From Cyclobacteriaceae bacterium (lineage in GTDB: Bacteria > Bacteroidota > Bacteroidia > Cytophagales > Cyclobacteriaceae), in the NCBI GenBank assembly GCA_019694875.1, contig JAIBBC010000001.1, positions 1,371,501 to 1,435,500 on the forward strand: DNA of 64,000 nt, in the 5' to 3' direction. The notes under the pieces were generated by a model. That model saw only the letters and a list, made by a program, of their open reading frames with translations, did not search any database and was not told the origin of the DNA. Shown in pieces: positions 16,281 through 24,411 of the stretch (the first letter of the stretch is position 1; each line of letters opens with the position of its first letter). Made by a program: the position numbers and the translations under genes.

Positions 16281-18070
16281 AAGAACCGGATGGCTCCTTT
16301 AAAGCCCCACCACATCGTCAGGTGTGTATTGTTATTGTAGTTGTGTTCTTTGATGATTTCAGGCCGATAGTCGGTGAAGATGTCGTAGTAGCCATCGTAT
16401 GAATTTTTCGTCAGATACCCGTTCAGCGTGATGCCAAATGCAATTCCAATCCGGTCGAACGGCTGAACTTCCAATCCCAGGTAAGCTTTGTTGAGAAGAT
16501 TGATTGCTTTGGTAAACTCTCCTTTGTTCAGCTGGTTGCAGGTCAGATCAAAATTCCAGTAAAGCCAATCAAAGATTTGTGGAGCTGTACCGAATCCGTA
16601 GCCAAAGGTCCATTCGGTGCTGCGATCTGTATCATTCGGATCACTTTCGGGTTTTATACCAAACGTAAAGATGTTGTAAAATTTATGCGTACCGGTGCGG
16701 AAGGCAATGTTGGTGTAGAAAATTTCATCTGCTGAAATTTCAAGCTTATGATAACCGTTTCGAACATAGCTCACAAATCCTATGGGAACTCCGCGCAACG
16801 TGTCTGCCACGTTTACTAGTCCGATCTGCATGCCTTTGAGATTGCTCGCATAGTTTGCAATTGGTGCGATCTGAATGCCTTTCATTCTTCGCTTGCTCAC
16901 GTTGGCGATCCCTGATATCTGTGCACCTTTAAATTGTTTAGTCTGGATATTGGCAATACCGGCAACTTGCGCTCCGTACGACCGGCCATTGTTCACGTTC
17001 ACAATCCCTGCAACCTGCAGACCTTTCATGCCCTTACGGTTGGTGTTGAACAATCCTGCCGTTTGAAAGCCACGCATCCGGCCTTCGTTAAAATTCATCA
17101 ATCCCGCAATCTGCACGTATGAAACGTCCAGCAGATCGATGTTAAACAATCCGCCCACTTCCATCACTTTTGTGCCTGCTGAGTAGCCACCCAGCACATT
17201 AAAAGAAAAATCATTAATGGTTCTGGCAGATTCCTTTGCATTGGTTCCCACGAATGGTATGAATGAAACCTGTCCTTTGCGATACTGAAGCGTATCGCGC
17301 ATGCCTTTGGTATTCCAAACCGGTTCGATGGTACGCGCGGTATCCTCCGGAATCGTTTCGACTACAGGCGGTGGCGTTACAACGTTATCTTGCGTTACAG
17401 TCGCGACAGAGTCGTAGTGAACAACCGCGCGGGGAACTTCCGGTTTTATTTCGGGCGATAGTTTAACGTTCACGAACACATACGTGTCTTCTTTCAGCAC
17501 AATCAGTGTGTCGGTATAATTTTTCCGACTGATAGCAATGCGGTTTTCCTCCTGCGGATCTTTCAGCATCATATTGAAATACCCAAACTCATTGGTTACT
17601 GCAGCGGTAAACGTACGCGTATCGTAGAGACTTACACCTGATATTTTTTCGCCCGTTACCGAATTGAGAACATAGCCGTTAATGAAGAACGGATTTTTCG
17701 GTAGAACCGCTGATGAGGTCTTTTCAGGCGCAGGCGGAACCTTGGCCAGGATAATGTATTTACCTTTTTCTTTGAAGGACACCTTTCCCTTGAACAGCTG
17801 TTCCAGGATTTCCCGTACTGTTTTTAACTTGTAGGAAGCAGTAACATTCTGTTCGATGTCGATATCGGAAGACGTGTACGAGAAAGTGATCTTCGCTTCT
17901 TTGGCAATTTTTTTCAATGCCTTTTCTACCGGCTCTTCATGGAATTCGATCGTGATCGTCTTTTCAAGCAACGGAACGTTCTGTGCATTGACTCCGAGGG
18001 TATAGCACACAGCCAAGAGTGTAAGGCAAAACTTACTTCGCACAGCCATTTCCTTTAAGCGTGATTTCAT
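16277..18070 (-). CDS. STN / CarboxypepD_reg outer-membrane protein with LA_2272-like surface repeats
   Basis: The third gene of a sigma/anti-sigma cluster. Residue order: signal peptide (1-29); STN domain (about 37-108, FHEEPVEKALKKIAKEA...VREILEQLF), the part that in FpvA/FecA-type receptors contacts the FecR-like anti-sigma factor; CarboxypepD_reg domain (about 129-205); proline-rich linker (208-250); then about 150 residues (288-432) of a repeat of roughly 20 residues, core GxQxAGIxNxx, with at least six copies such as GLQVAGIVNVN and GAQISGIANVS. This is the pattern of LA_2272-type surface repeats. The end (about 440-597) is beta-rich and may be a barrel. There is no TonB plug or 22-strand barrel, so the usual SusC-type receptor has been replaced. 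The start at 18070 overlaps fecR by 38 bp; Met8 at 18049 is an alternative. Confidence 0.85.
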   Translation of the reverse strand: MKSRLKEMAVRSKFCLTLLAVCYTLGVNAQNVPLLEKTITIEFHEEPVEKALKKIAKEAKITFSYTSSDIDIEQNVTASYKLKTVREILEQLFKGKVSFKEKGKYIILAKVPPAPEKTSSAVLPKNPFFINGYVLNSVTGEKISGVSLYDTRTFTAAVTNEFGYFNMMLKDPQEENRIAISRKNYTDTLIVLKEDTYVFVNVKLSPEIKPEVPRAVVHYDSVATVTQDNVVTPPPVVETIPEDTARTIEPVWNTKGMRDTLQYRKGQVSFIPFVGTNAKESARTINDFSFNVLGGYSAGTKVMEVGGLFNIDLLDVSYVQIAGLMNFNEGRMRGFQTAGLFNTNRKGMKGLQVAGIVNVNNGRSYGAQVAGIANIQTKQFKGAQISGIANVSKRRMKGIQIAPIANYASNLKGMQIGLVNVADTLRGVPIGFVSYVRNGYHKLEISADEIFYTNIAFRTGTHKFYNIFTFGIKPESDPNDTDRSTEWTFGYGFGTAPQIFDWLYWNFDLTCNQLNKGEFTKAINLLNKAYLGLEVQPFDRIGIAFGITLNGYLTKNSYDGYYDIFTDYRPEIIKEHNYNNNTHLTMWWGFKGAIRFF

Positions 18071-19016
18071 GTTCGGTTTTTTCGAGGGTGAGGGATAATG
18101 TTTCAGCGATCACTTCAGCGATCATCTCAATGGTTTCATGGCGGAACGTTACCGTGATGCGGCAGTTTTCAAGAGCAGGGTTGTCAAGCTTCAGTTTGAT
18201 GTCGTACACCTCGTTGATAGATTCAACTACTTCACTCAGTTGTGTATTATCGAATACGAAAATTTGTGTCTTGTACGCAAGCGTATTTTCAGAAGCCTCA
18301 GTCAGTTTGGTGAACTTGCCCGTGGTTTTTGTATAAATACCGGTTTCGTGTTCTTTCAATCTCAAGCCGGAATCCAGCGGAGTGTAAAAAATTACTTCCC
18401 CGCTTTCCACGTAAACCTCCACCGTATCACTTTCCGGGTAAGCCTTTACGTTGAACGATGTTCCAATGTCTTTGATTAGAAGCCCGTTTACCTCCAGCAA
18501 AAACTGCTGGTCACGCTTTTCAGCGATTTTGAAATAGGCTTCACCCTTCAGCCGCGTTTTTCGCATGCGCTTGATCGGATCGTAGTGGTAGTTAACCTCC
18601 GTGTTTTTATTTAAGAATACAGCGGTACCATCAGGCAATGAATTTTCCTTTGTGGCCGTTTGCGCAACAACAATTGTTTTATCCTGTGGTGTTAGGAATT
18701 TCTGATAGGCAAAGATTCCAATCGCCAGTACGACTGCAACAGAAGCCGCTATCCGCCAGCTGAGGCTAATGACCTTCGCCTGATTTTTCTTTTGAATCTT
18801 TTGCTTGAGCTGAATCCAGGCTGCGTCGGTATCGAATACTTCGTGATGCTTCAGTTCGAGACTTTTTTCGAAGACGGTTTTAAAATGTTCGTAGTGCTTT
18901 CGGTTTTCGGCCGACAGTTCAACCCAGTGGTCAAGCACGGTTTTCTCTTCTGCGGAAATTTCTCCCGAGAGCGCCTTGCCAATAAGTGTGTCAATATCGT
19001 TGTAGTCGAACGTCAA
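18033..19016 (-). CDS. FecR family anti-sigma factor
   Basis: A single-pass inner-membrane regulator of 327 residues. It has a cytoplasmic helical part (1-82) that would bind the sigma factor, one membrane segment (about 85-105), a periplasmic FecR domain (about 112-215) with LPDGTAVFLNKNTEV and GEAYFKIA, and a C-terminal STN-like DUF4974 domain (about 250-320). It lies 6 bp after the sigma factor gene and overlaps the STN-domain gene, which is the standard order sigma-FecR-receptor in Bacteroidota. It probably holds the sigma factor until the outer-membrane protein signals through its STN domain. Confidence 0.95.
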   Translation of the reverse strand: MTFDYNDIDTLIGKALSGEISAEEKTVLDHWVELSAENRKHYEHFKTVFEKSLELKHHEVFDTDAAWIQLKQKIQKKNQAKVISLSWRIAASVAVVLAIGIFAYQKFLTPQDKTIVVAQTATKENSLPDGTAVFLNKNTEVNYHYDPIKRMRKTRLKGEAYFKIAEKRDQQFLLEVNGLLIKDIGTSFNVKAYPESDTVEVYVESGEVIFYTPLDSGLRLKEHETGIYTKTTGKFTKLTEASENTLAYKTQIFVFDNTQLSEVVESINEVYDIKLKLDNPALENCRITVTFRHETIEMIAEVIAETLSLTLEKTEHEITLKGNGCAK

Positions 19017-19022
19017 GTTTTC

Positions 19023-19586
19023 TTATCGGATCAGGTTATCAAGCATCAGCAGAAATAAGATCGGCAGGTAGTCGCGGAGTTGTTCGCGCATAATTTTCAA
19101 CGCTTTGCCAATCTGGTTTTCGACCGTTTTCACCGATAGATTTAATTCGGCTGCGATCTCGGCATATTTCAATTCTTCGAAGCGGCTCATCGTAAAAATC
19201 ACGCGGCATTGCTCGGGTAACTTTTGCAGGGCTGCTGCAATGCGTTTCGAAAGCTCGTCCGACTCCACCGGTTGCGCAGAGTCGACCGGGTTGGTCGTCA
19301 GTAATTTTTCCTGGGCGTATTTTTCCTGCATCTTCTTTCGGGTTAAGTGATTCAGGCTGGCATTACGCACCATACTGAACAAATAAGCCTTTACAGATGT
19401 GTGAACATCCAGGGAGTGGCGTTTCTCCCAAAATGCCAGGAAAACAGATTGCACAATTTCTTCAGCTTCATCGCGGTCGCGGAGATACGTGCAGGCGTAG
19501 TTGCACAGCACTCCGTAGTGCTGGCGGAAAACTGCTTCAAAAGCAGCCTCGTTGCCCGGTACCGATTCTTTTTGCGACAATTCCAC
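19023..19586 (-). CDS. ECF RNA polymerase sigma factor (FecI-like, Bacteroidota type)
   Basis: A 187-residue sigma-70 family factor with only regions 2 and 4. Region 2 (about 15-85) contains RDRDEAEEIVQSVFLAFWEKR and the TSVKAYLFSMVRNASLNHL segment. Region 4 (about 115-170) contains LPEQCRVIFTMSRFEELKYAEIA followed by the helix-turn-helix LNLSVKTVENQIGKAL. The C-terminus is hydrophobic (DYLPILFLLMLD), as is common in this group. The start is GTG at 19586; a stop codon lies three codons upstream, so no longer protein is possible. It would direct transcription of the downstream genes or unlinked targets. Confidence 0.95.
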   Translation of the reverse strand: MELSQKESVPGNEAAFEAVFRQHYGVLCNYACTYLRDRDEAEEIVQSVFLAFWEKRHSLDVHTSVKAYLFSMVRNASLNHLTRKKMQEKYAQEKLLTTNPVDSAQPVESDELSKRIAAALQKLPEQCRVIFTMSRFEELKYAEIAAELNLSVKTVENQIGKALKIMREQLRDYLPILFLLMLDNLIR

Positions 19587-19665
19587 TGCACGTTAGTTCA
19601 TGCAAGTTACCCAAAGCATTTGGAGCTAAGACAAGCGAAAAGGTAGATACCCCTATCGAGGTGAA

Positions 19666-20217
19666 TTAATTTATTTCGCAGACCCAGAAGCTGTGGTCGC
19701 GGGTAATGGTTACGAGACCTTCTTTTTCCAAGGGCAGTTCAGGGTGAGCATCCCGCGGATGGAAGTTTAAAGCAGTTCCGGCTGGCAACCATTTTTCGAA
19801 ATGGCCCGATCGGATGAACACCCACCGTTTTCCGTTGCGGATTACGCTCAGATCCAGAGTCTTGAACCCCTCAAATGTTTCGAGATCAGCACCGGATATA
19901 ATGTTAACAGACTTTTGTTTCGATGCGATCAGAAAATGCAGTGCAGTATCCCTTGCATCATTGGTTGCTGTGGTGAGGATTTTCACCGGGGCCTGTTCGT
20001 GTAAGGCAAATTTCCATTTTTCCAGACCGTCTTCCGGTACAATTGCCACATCGATCTTTATCCCCCACGTTAAAACCTGTTCGAGTGCGCGTTCCGTTAC
20101 AATCACAGTCGGGCTCCACTCCAGTAATTGCTGAATGCTCTCGAAGTTCCCGGCTGAGGCGTCATCAATCACCAAAGCCGGCTCCTGATCCTCCCGTATA
20201 ATATGGTGTGACGACAT
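19666..20217 (-). CDS. thiamine pyrophosphokinase-like protein
   Basis: A protein of about 183 residues when started at the ATG at 20217 (MSSHHIIREDQEPALVIDD). The longer open frame upstream would run through the promoter region of the divergent gene and is not used. The pattern LEWSPTVIVTERALEQVL, WGIKIDVAIVPE and the TNDARDTALHFLI segment resembles a group annotated as thiamine pyrophosphokinases in Cytophagales, with an N-terminal nucleotide-binding-like domain and a small beta-rich tail. Canonical TPK catalytic residues cannot be confirmed from sequence alone, so the reaction (thiamine to TPP) is tentative. It diverges from the DUF4254 gene with 39 bp between start codons. Confidence 0.55.
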   Translation of the reverse strand: MSSHHIIREDQEPALVIDDASAGNFESIQQLLEWSPTVIVTERALEQVLTWGIKIDVAIVPEDGLEKWKFALHEQAPVKILTTATNDARDTALHFLIASKQKSVNIISGADLETFEGFKTLDLSVIRNGKRWVFIRSGHFEKWLPAGTALNFHPRDAHPELPLEKEGLVTITRDHSFWVCEIN

Positions 20218-20256
20218 GCAGGTAAAATACGTAACTTGCGCTATAAATGTACGTGC

Positions 20257-20874
20257 ATGCTTAACGCCAATCAATGTTACGAAGCTTTCCAACGAAGTAT
20301 TAACGATTATCACATAACCGATAACGTAGATGCTTCGGTAAAAAACCCGTATCAGGCCGGTAGTTTTGAACATTTACTTTATGCAAAAAACTGGATTGAT
20401 ACCGTTCAGTGGCATCTGGAGGATATTATCCGCCTTCCGGAGATTAACCCGGTAGAAGCGTTGCAAATCAAAAGGCGCATTGATAAATCGAATCAGGACC
20501 GCACCGACATGGTTGAAAAAATGGATGATTATTTTCTTGATCAGTTTAAAACGGTTACACCTAAATCATCTGCAAAGATTAATTCCGAAACACCTGCGTG
20601 GCTGCTTGATCGCATGAGTATTTTGTTGCTGAAGATTTATCACATGAAGGAGCAAACGGAAAGAAAGGATGCATCGCCTGAGCATATCGCAAAATGTAAG
20701 GCCAAGCTTGGCGTTCTCCTGGAACAGCGCAGCGACATGCAGCTTGCGTTTGATCAGCTGATGGAAGACATCAAATCGGGCGACCGTAAAATGAAAGTAT
20801 ACCGGCAGATGAAAATGTACAACGATGCATCGCTCAACCCGATGCTGTATCAAAATTCTTCCGCGAAGGGCTAG
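20257..20874 (+). CDS. DUF4254 domain-containing protein
   Basis: A 205-residue soluble, helical protein that matches the DUF4254 family: PYQAGSFEHLLYAKNWIDTVQWHLEDIIRLPEI near the N-terminus, then IKRRIDKSNQDRTDMVEKMD, and a C-terminal MKVYRQMKMYND segment. No biochemical function is known. The ATG at 20257 is preferred over an in-frame TTG at 20236. It is followed 10 bp later by a GT9 glycosyltransferase, so a role in lipopolysaccharide or surface-glycan assembly is possible by context only. Confidence 0.85.
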   Translation: MLNANQCYEAFQRSINDYHITDNVDASVKNPYQAGSFEHLLYAKNWIDTVQWHLEDIIRLPEINPVEALQIKRRIDKSNQDRTDMVEKMDDYFLDQFKTVTPKSSAKINSETPAWLLDRMSILLLKIYHMKEQTERKDASPEHIAKCKAKLGVLLEQRSDMQLAFDQLMEDIKSGDRKMKVYRQMKMYNDASLNPMLYQNSSAKG

Positions 20875-20884
20875 TGTTACTGAT

Positions 20885-21946
20885 ATGAAGAAAATCCTTG
20901 TTTTACGTTTTTCAGCGATGGGCGATGTGGCACTGATGGTGCCGGTGATTCGCTCGTTGGTGGCCGAACACAAGGATGTGGAAGTTACGATTGTTACCCG
21001 GCCACGATTCGCACCTTTTTTTGCCGGTATTGAACGGGTTGTGGTGTTTGATGCCGATGTTGACCAGAAGTTCAAGGGCTTCTTCGGAATCCGGCAACTT
21101 TTCCGGGCGCTTATCCTGAAGAAGAACTTCGATGTGATTGTTGATTTACACGATCATTTGCGCACGGTTATCCTCCGGAACCTTTTTAAAATCTTTGGCA
21201 AGCGTGTTATTGTTTTCGACAAGGGTCGTAAAGAAAAGAAGGCTTTTTCGCGGAAGGATAATAAGATTACAAAACCGTTGCCACACACAGTCGAACGTTA
21301 CCACAAAGCTTTTGAAAATGCAGGCTTTCAATTCAAGCTGCTCCAGCCACCGTATCTGTTACCAACTGAAGAATCAAAGAAACTGATTGAAGCCTGGTTT
21401 GTAAAGAAGGAGTTAGTTAAGAACGAAAAATGGATCGGTATTGCTCCTTTTGCGATGCACAAGTCCAAGATCTGGCCCGTCGCGAATTACCCAAAAGTCA
21501 TTGATTCTATTTTAAAAAAGATGCCGGCCAAATTTTTTCTGTTTGGCGGAGGCGATGAGGAAATTCAATACTTCGAGGATTTGCAATCTCTTTTTCCGAA
21601 TAACTGCATCATCGTGGCGGGCAGGCTTAAGCTTCCACAGGAACTAACACTGATGCACCACCTCGATTTAATGGTGTGTGTGGATTCCTCCAACATGCAC
21701 CTCGCTACACTGTCGAATACCCCGATCATGTCCATTTGGGGAGGTACACACCCCGATGTTGGATTTGCACCGTTTGGTCACAATAATAAAGAGAGTGTTC
21801 TTCAAATAGGCCGCGAGAAGCTGTCATGCCGTCCATGTTCTGTTTATGGCCGTGAAACATGCCTGAGAGGCGATTTTGCGTGCCTGAACTGGATCACCCC
21901 GGAAGTGGTAGCACAAAAGATTTTAACCCGGATTAGTAACCCTTGA
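20885..21946 (+). CDS. glycosyltransferase family 9 (LPS heptosyltransferase-like)
   Basis: A 353-residue GT9 (GT-B fold) enzyme. The N-terminal KILVLRFSAMGDVALMVPV is the classic opening of WaaC/WaaF/RfaQ-type transferases, and the C-terminal half has CVDSSNMHLATLSNTPIMSIWGGT with HPDVGFAPFG, the donor-binding region. It probably adds a sugar to the lipopolysaccharide core at the inner face of the inner membrane; the identity of the sugar is not provable. The start at 20885 gives the motif at residue 2 and removes 20 residues overlapping the DUF4254 gene. Two cysteines near the end (CRPCSVYGRETC) could bind metal or form a disulfide. Confidence 0.92.
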   Translation: MKKILVLRFSAMGDVALMVPVIRSLVAEHKDVEVTIVTRPRFAPFFAGIERVVVFDADVDQKFKGFFGIRQLFRALILKKNFDVIVDLHDHLRTVILRNLFKIFGKRVIVFDKGRKEKKAFSRKDNKITKPLPHTVERYHKAFENAGFQFKLLQPPYLLPTEESKKLIEAWFVKKELVKNEKWIGIAPFAMHKSKIWPVANYPKVIDSILKKMPAKFFLFGGGDEEIQYFEDLQSLFPNNCIIVAGRLKLPQELTLMHHLDLMVCVDSSNMHLATLSNTPIMSIWGGTHPDVGFAPFGHNNKESVLQIGREKLSCRPCSVYGRETCLRGDFACLNWITPEVVAQKILTRISNP

Positions 21947-21999
21947 CAGGCGTTTCCGGTATACCACACAAACCAATGCTGTCTTAAACCGCCATTTCT

Positions 22000-24363
22000 A
22001 TGCTTAGAAATTTCTTCGTTATTACGATCCGCAGCTTTTTCCGTCAAAAATTTTATTCGTTCATCAACGTTTTGGGGCTCACCTCCGGACTGGCTTGTAC
22101 ACTGTTCATTTATTTGTGGATTAATGATGAGGTAAGCAAAGACAAATTTCACAACGATATTGATAACATCTACCAGGTTGTCACCAACATCAAATGGGAT
22201 GGTGAGATGATCACGTGGGAAAGCACTCCGGGCCCGTTAGCGGATGAAATCAAAGCAAATATCCCGGAGGTTGCAGCTGTAGCTCGTTACTCCAACGATG
22301 GTGATCAACTGTTTACGGAGGGCGAGCGTAATTTTCTGGAGCACGGCTATTTTGCCGATCCGGAATTCTTTAAAGTTTTCAGTTTCCCGGTCATAAAAGG
22401 AAATTCAGCGAACCCGTTATCACAGAAGGGTGATGTAGTTATCACGGAGCGACTTGCCAAAAAACTCTTTGGTGATCAGGACCCGATTGGAAAAACGGTT
22501 CGGGTTCAAAACCGGTACGATCAGAAAGTTTCAGCAGTTCTGGCCGATATTACCGATCAGTCATCAATCCAGTTTGATTTCATCATGCCATTTGATATTC
22601 ACAAAGAATATCGTCAGCCGAACTGGGATAATGCCGACTACAATTTGTACGTAAAACTTAATGATCCCGCACAGGCATCGCTGGCAAGCGACAATATCAA
22701 TGCGATGGTTGATAAGATCACGCTGCAACAAGACCCAAAGGCGAAAAGCGATGAGATCAATTTCTACTTACAACCTTTTGCCGAGCACTACCTGAACTCC
22801 ACATTTGAAAATGGACTGCCTGCCGGTGGAAGAATCAAATACGTTCAGATATTTTCCGTAGTGGCGATTTTCATTCTGGTGATTGCCTGCATCAATTTCA
22901 TGAACATGGCAACGGCAAAAGCCGTAAATCGCGCGAAAGAAGTTGGTGTTCGCAAAGTTATTGGCGCGCAGCGCAAGTCTTTAATTTTCCAGTTTATCGG
23001 GGAGTCGATTTCCATCAGCTTTATTTCGATGGCGCTGGCGATTGCCATGGTATACCTCTTGCTGCCTTTTTTTAATGTACTCGTGGTAAAACACATTGCG
23101 TTGAACCTGACCGATCTGAAATTACTGGGCATGCTGGCAGTGATCGTGTTAGTAACCGGAGTGCTGGCCGGAAGTTATCCTGCTTTTTTTCTTTCCGCTT
23201 TCCAGCCTTCGCAGGTTTTGAAGGGAAATACGAACAAGAGTTTGAGCGGATCAACTTTGAGAAAAGCACTGGTGGTATTCCAGTTCTCGCTCACCGTAAT
23301 TTTGATTGCATGTTCACTGGTGATTTACAACCAGATTGAATTTATCCGCTCAACCAACCTCGGATATAACCGTGAGTCGGTGATCACATTCAACGCACGG
23401 GGAGGCTTGTCGCGGCAGTTTGAAAGTTTTAAACAGGAAGCATTGCAATTCCCTGCTATCAAAACAGTTTCGAAGTCGAATTCATCGCTGGTTGAAATTG
23501 GCAATCAGAATAGTTCGGTTCAGTGGTCTGGAAAACCTGAAGACAGCGATATATTTTTCAGAACCGTGGTTGTTGACTATGACTTTGTAGAAACCATGGG
23601 CCTCACCCTTTTAGAAGGAAGGTTTTTTAAGAAGGAGTTTAACGACACCAATAATTTCATTGTTACGAAGCATGCAGTAGAAATTATGGGACTTGAAAAC
23701 CCGATCGGGCAAGAGATCGTGCAATGGGGTACTCCGGGAAAAATTGTTGGGGTCGTAGAAGACTTTCACGGAAGGTCGCTTCATGAAAAACTCGACCCGA
23801 TTGTGTTGATGTGTAAGCCGGAATGGACTGGCACCGTGTTCATTCGCATTGATGGGGACAAAGCTCAGGAGGCTATTGCTCATCTGGAAAGCCTGAGCAA
23901 GAAATTCAACCCGAAATACGACTTCGCCTACTCGTTTGTTGACGATGACTTCGAACGACTGTACAGCAACGAAAAAGTTACAGGTTCGCTTGCACTGAGC
24001 TTTACCATCATGGCGATTATCATTTCCGGATTGGGATTGCTTGGATTGGCTGCTTACACCGCTGAACGTAAACGTAAGGAAATCAGCATCAGAAAAACCA
24101 TGGGTGCTTCGGTAAGCGGAATCGTTACGATGATGTCGGCCGACTTTGTAAAACTGAGTTTATTAGCTGCGCTGATCGGCTGCCCGACCGCCTGGTACTT
24201 CATGTCAAAATTTTTGGAAGGATATGCCTATCACACCGAGCTTGGCTGGGGATTGTTTGCCCTGACTGCGGGGTGCGTGTTATTGATCTCACTGGTGACG
24301 GTTATGTTCCAGGTTGCGAAAGCAGCTATTGCCAACCCGATTGATGCACTGAGAAATGAATAA
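22000..24363 (+). CDS. ABC transporter permease, MacB/FtsX type with two FtsX domains
   Basis: A 787-residue inner-membrane permease. Layout: membrane segment at about 20-40, large periplasmic MacB-PCD domain (about 45-275), an FtsX core with three membrane segments (about 285-400, with the cytoplasmic coupling motif REVGVRKVIGAQ-like sequence AKEVGVRKVIGAQRK), a fourth segment and second periplasmic domain (about 425-660), and a second FtsX core (about 670-785, with RKEISIRKTMGAS). Such Bacteroidota permeases work by mechanotransmission with a separate ATPase, which is not encoded next to it. Substrates may be lipids, peptides or antimicrobials. It is preceded by a 53-bp gap and ends at a bidirectional terminator. 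Confidence 0.93.
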   Translation: MLRNFFVITIRSFFRQKFYSFINVLGLTSGLACTLFIYLWINDEVSKDKFHNDIDNIYQVVTNIKWDGEMITWESTPGPLADEIKANIPEVAAVARYSNDGDQLFTEGERNFLEHGYFADPEFFKVFSFPVIKGNSANPLSQKGDVVITERLAKKLFGDQDPIGKTVRVQNRYDQKVSAVLADITDQSSIQFDFIMPFDIHKEYRQPNWDNADYNLYVKLNDPAQASLASDNINAMVDKITLQQDPKAKSDEINFYLQPFAEHYLNSTFENGLPAGGRIKYVQIFSVVAIFILVIACINFMNMATAKAVNRAKEVGVRKVIGAQRKSLIFQFIGESISISFISMALAIAMVYLLLPFFNVLVVKHIALNLTDLKLLGMLAVIVLVTGVLAGSYPAFFLSAFQPSQVLKGNTNKSLSGSTLRKALVVFQFSLTVILIACSLVIYNQIEFIRSTNLGYNRESVITFNARGGLSRQFESFKQEALQFPAIKTVSKSNSSLVEIGNQNSSVQWSGKPEDSDIFFRTVVVDYDFVETMGLTLLEGRFFKKEFNDTNNFIVTKHAVEIMGLENPIGQEIVQWGTPGKIVGVVEDFHGRSLHEKLDPIVLMCKPEWTGTVFIRIDGDKAQEAIAHLESLSKKFNPKYDFAYSFVDDDFERLYSNEKVTGSLALSFTIMAIIISGLGLLGLAAYTAERKRKEISIRKTMGASVSGIVTMMSADFVKLSLLAALIGCPTAWYFMSKFLEGYAYHTELGWGLFALTAGCVLLISLVTVMFQVAKAAIANPIDALRNE

Positions 24364-24388
24364 AAAAGGGACGCAGATTTTGCGTCCC
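24362..24388. terminator. bidirectional terminator between permease and rocD
   Basis: An 8-bp perfect stem, GGGACGCA (24368-24375) and TGCGTCCC (24381-24388), with a 5-base loop. Six A residues precede it (T-run on the minus strand), so it is a good terminator for rocD and a weaker one for the permease. The same stem sequence recurs at 42962. Confidence 0.75.
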
Positions 24389-24411
24389 GTTTAAACTATC
24401 TCGATCGATTG

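Noticed and set aside
16277-18070. STN-domain protein as a TonB-dependent receptor
   Set aside because: No plug motif, no large barrel, and only 597 residues, with surface repeats in place of the receptor region.
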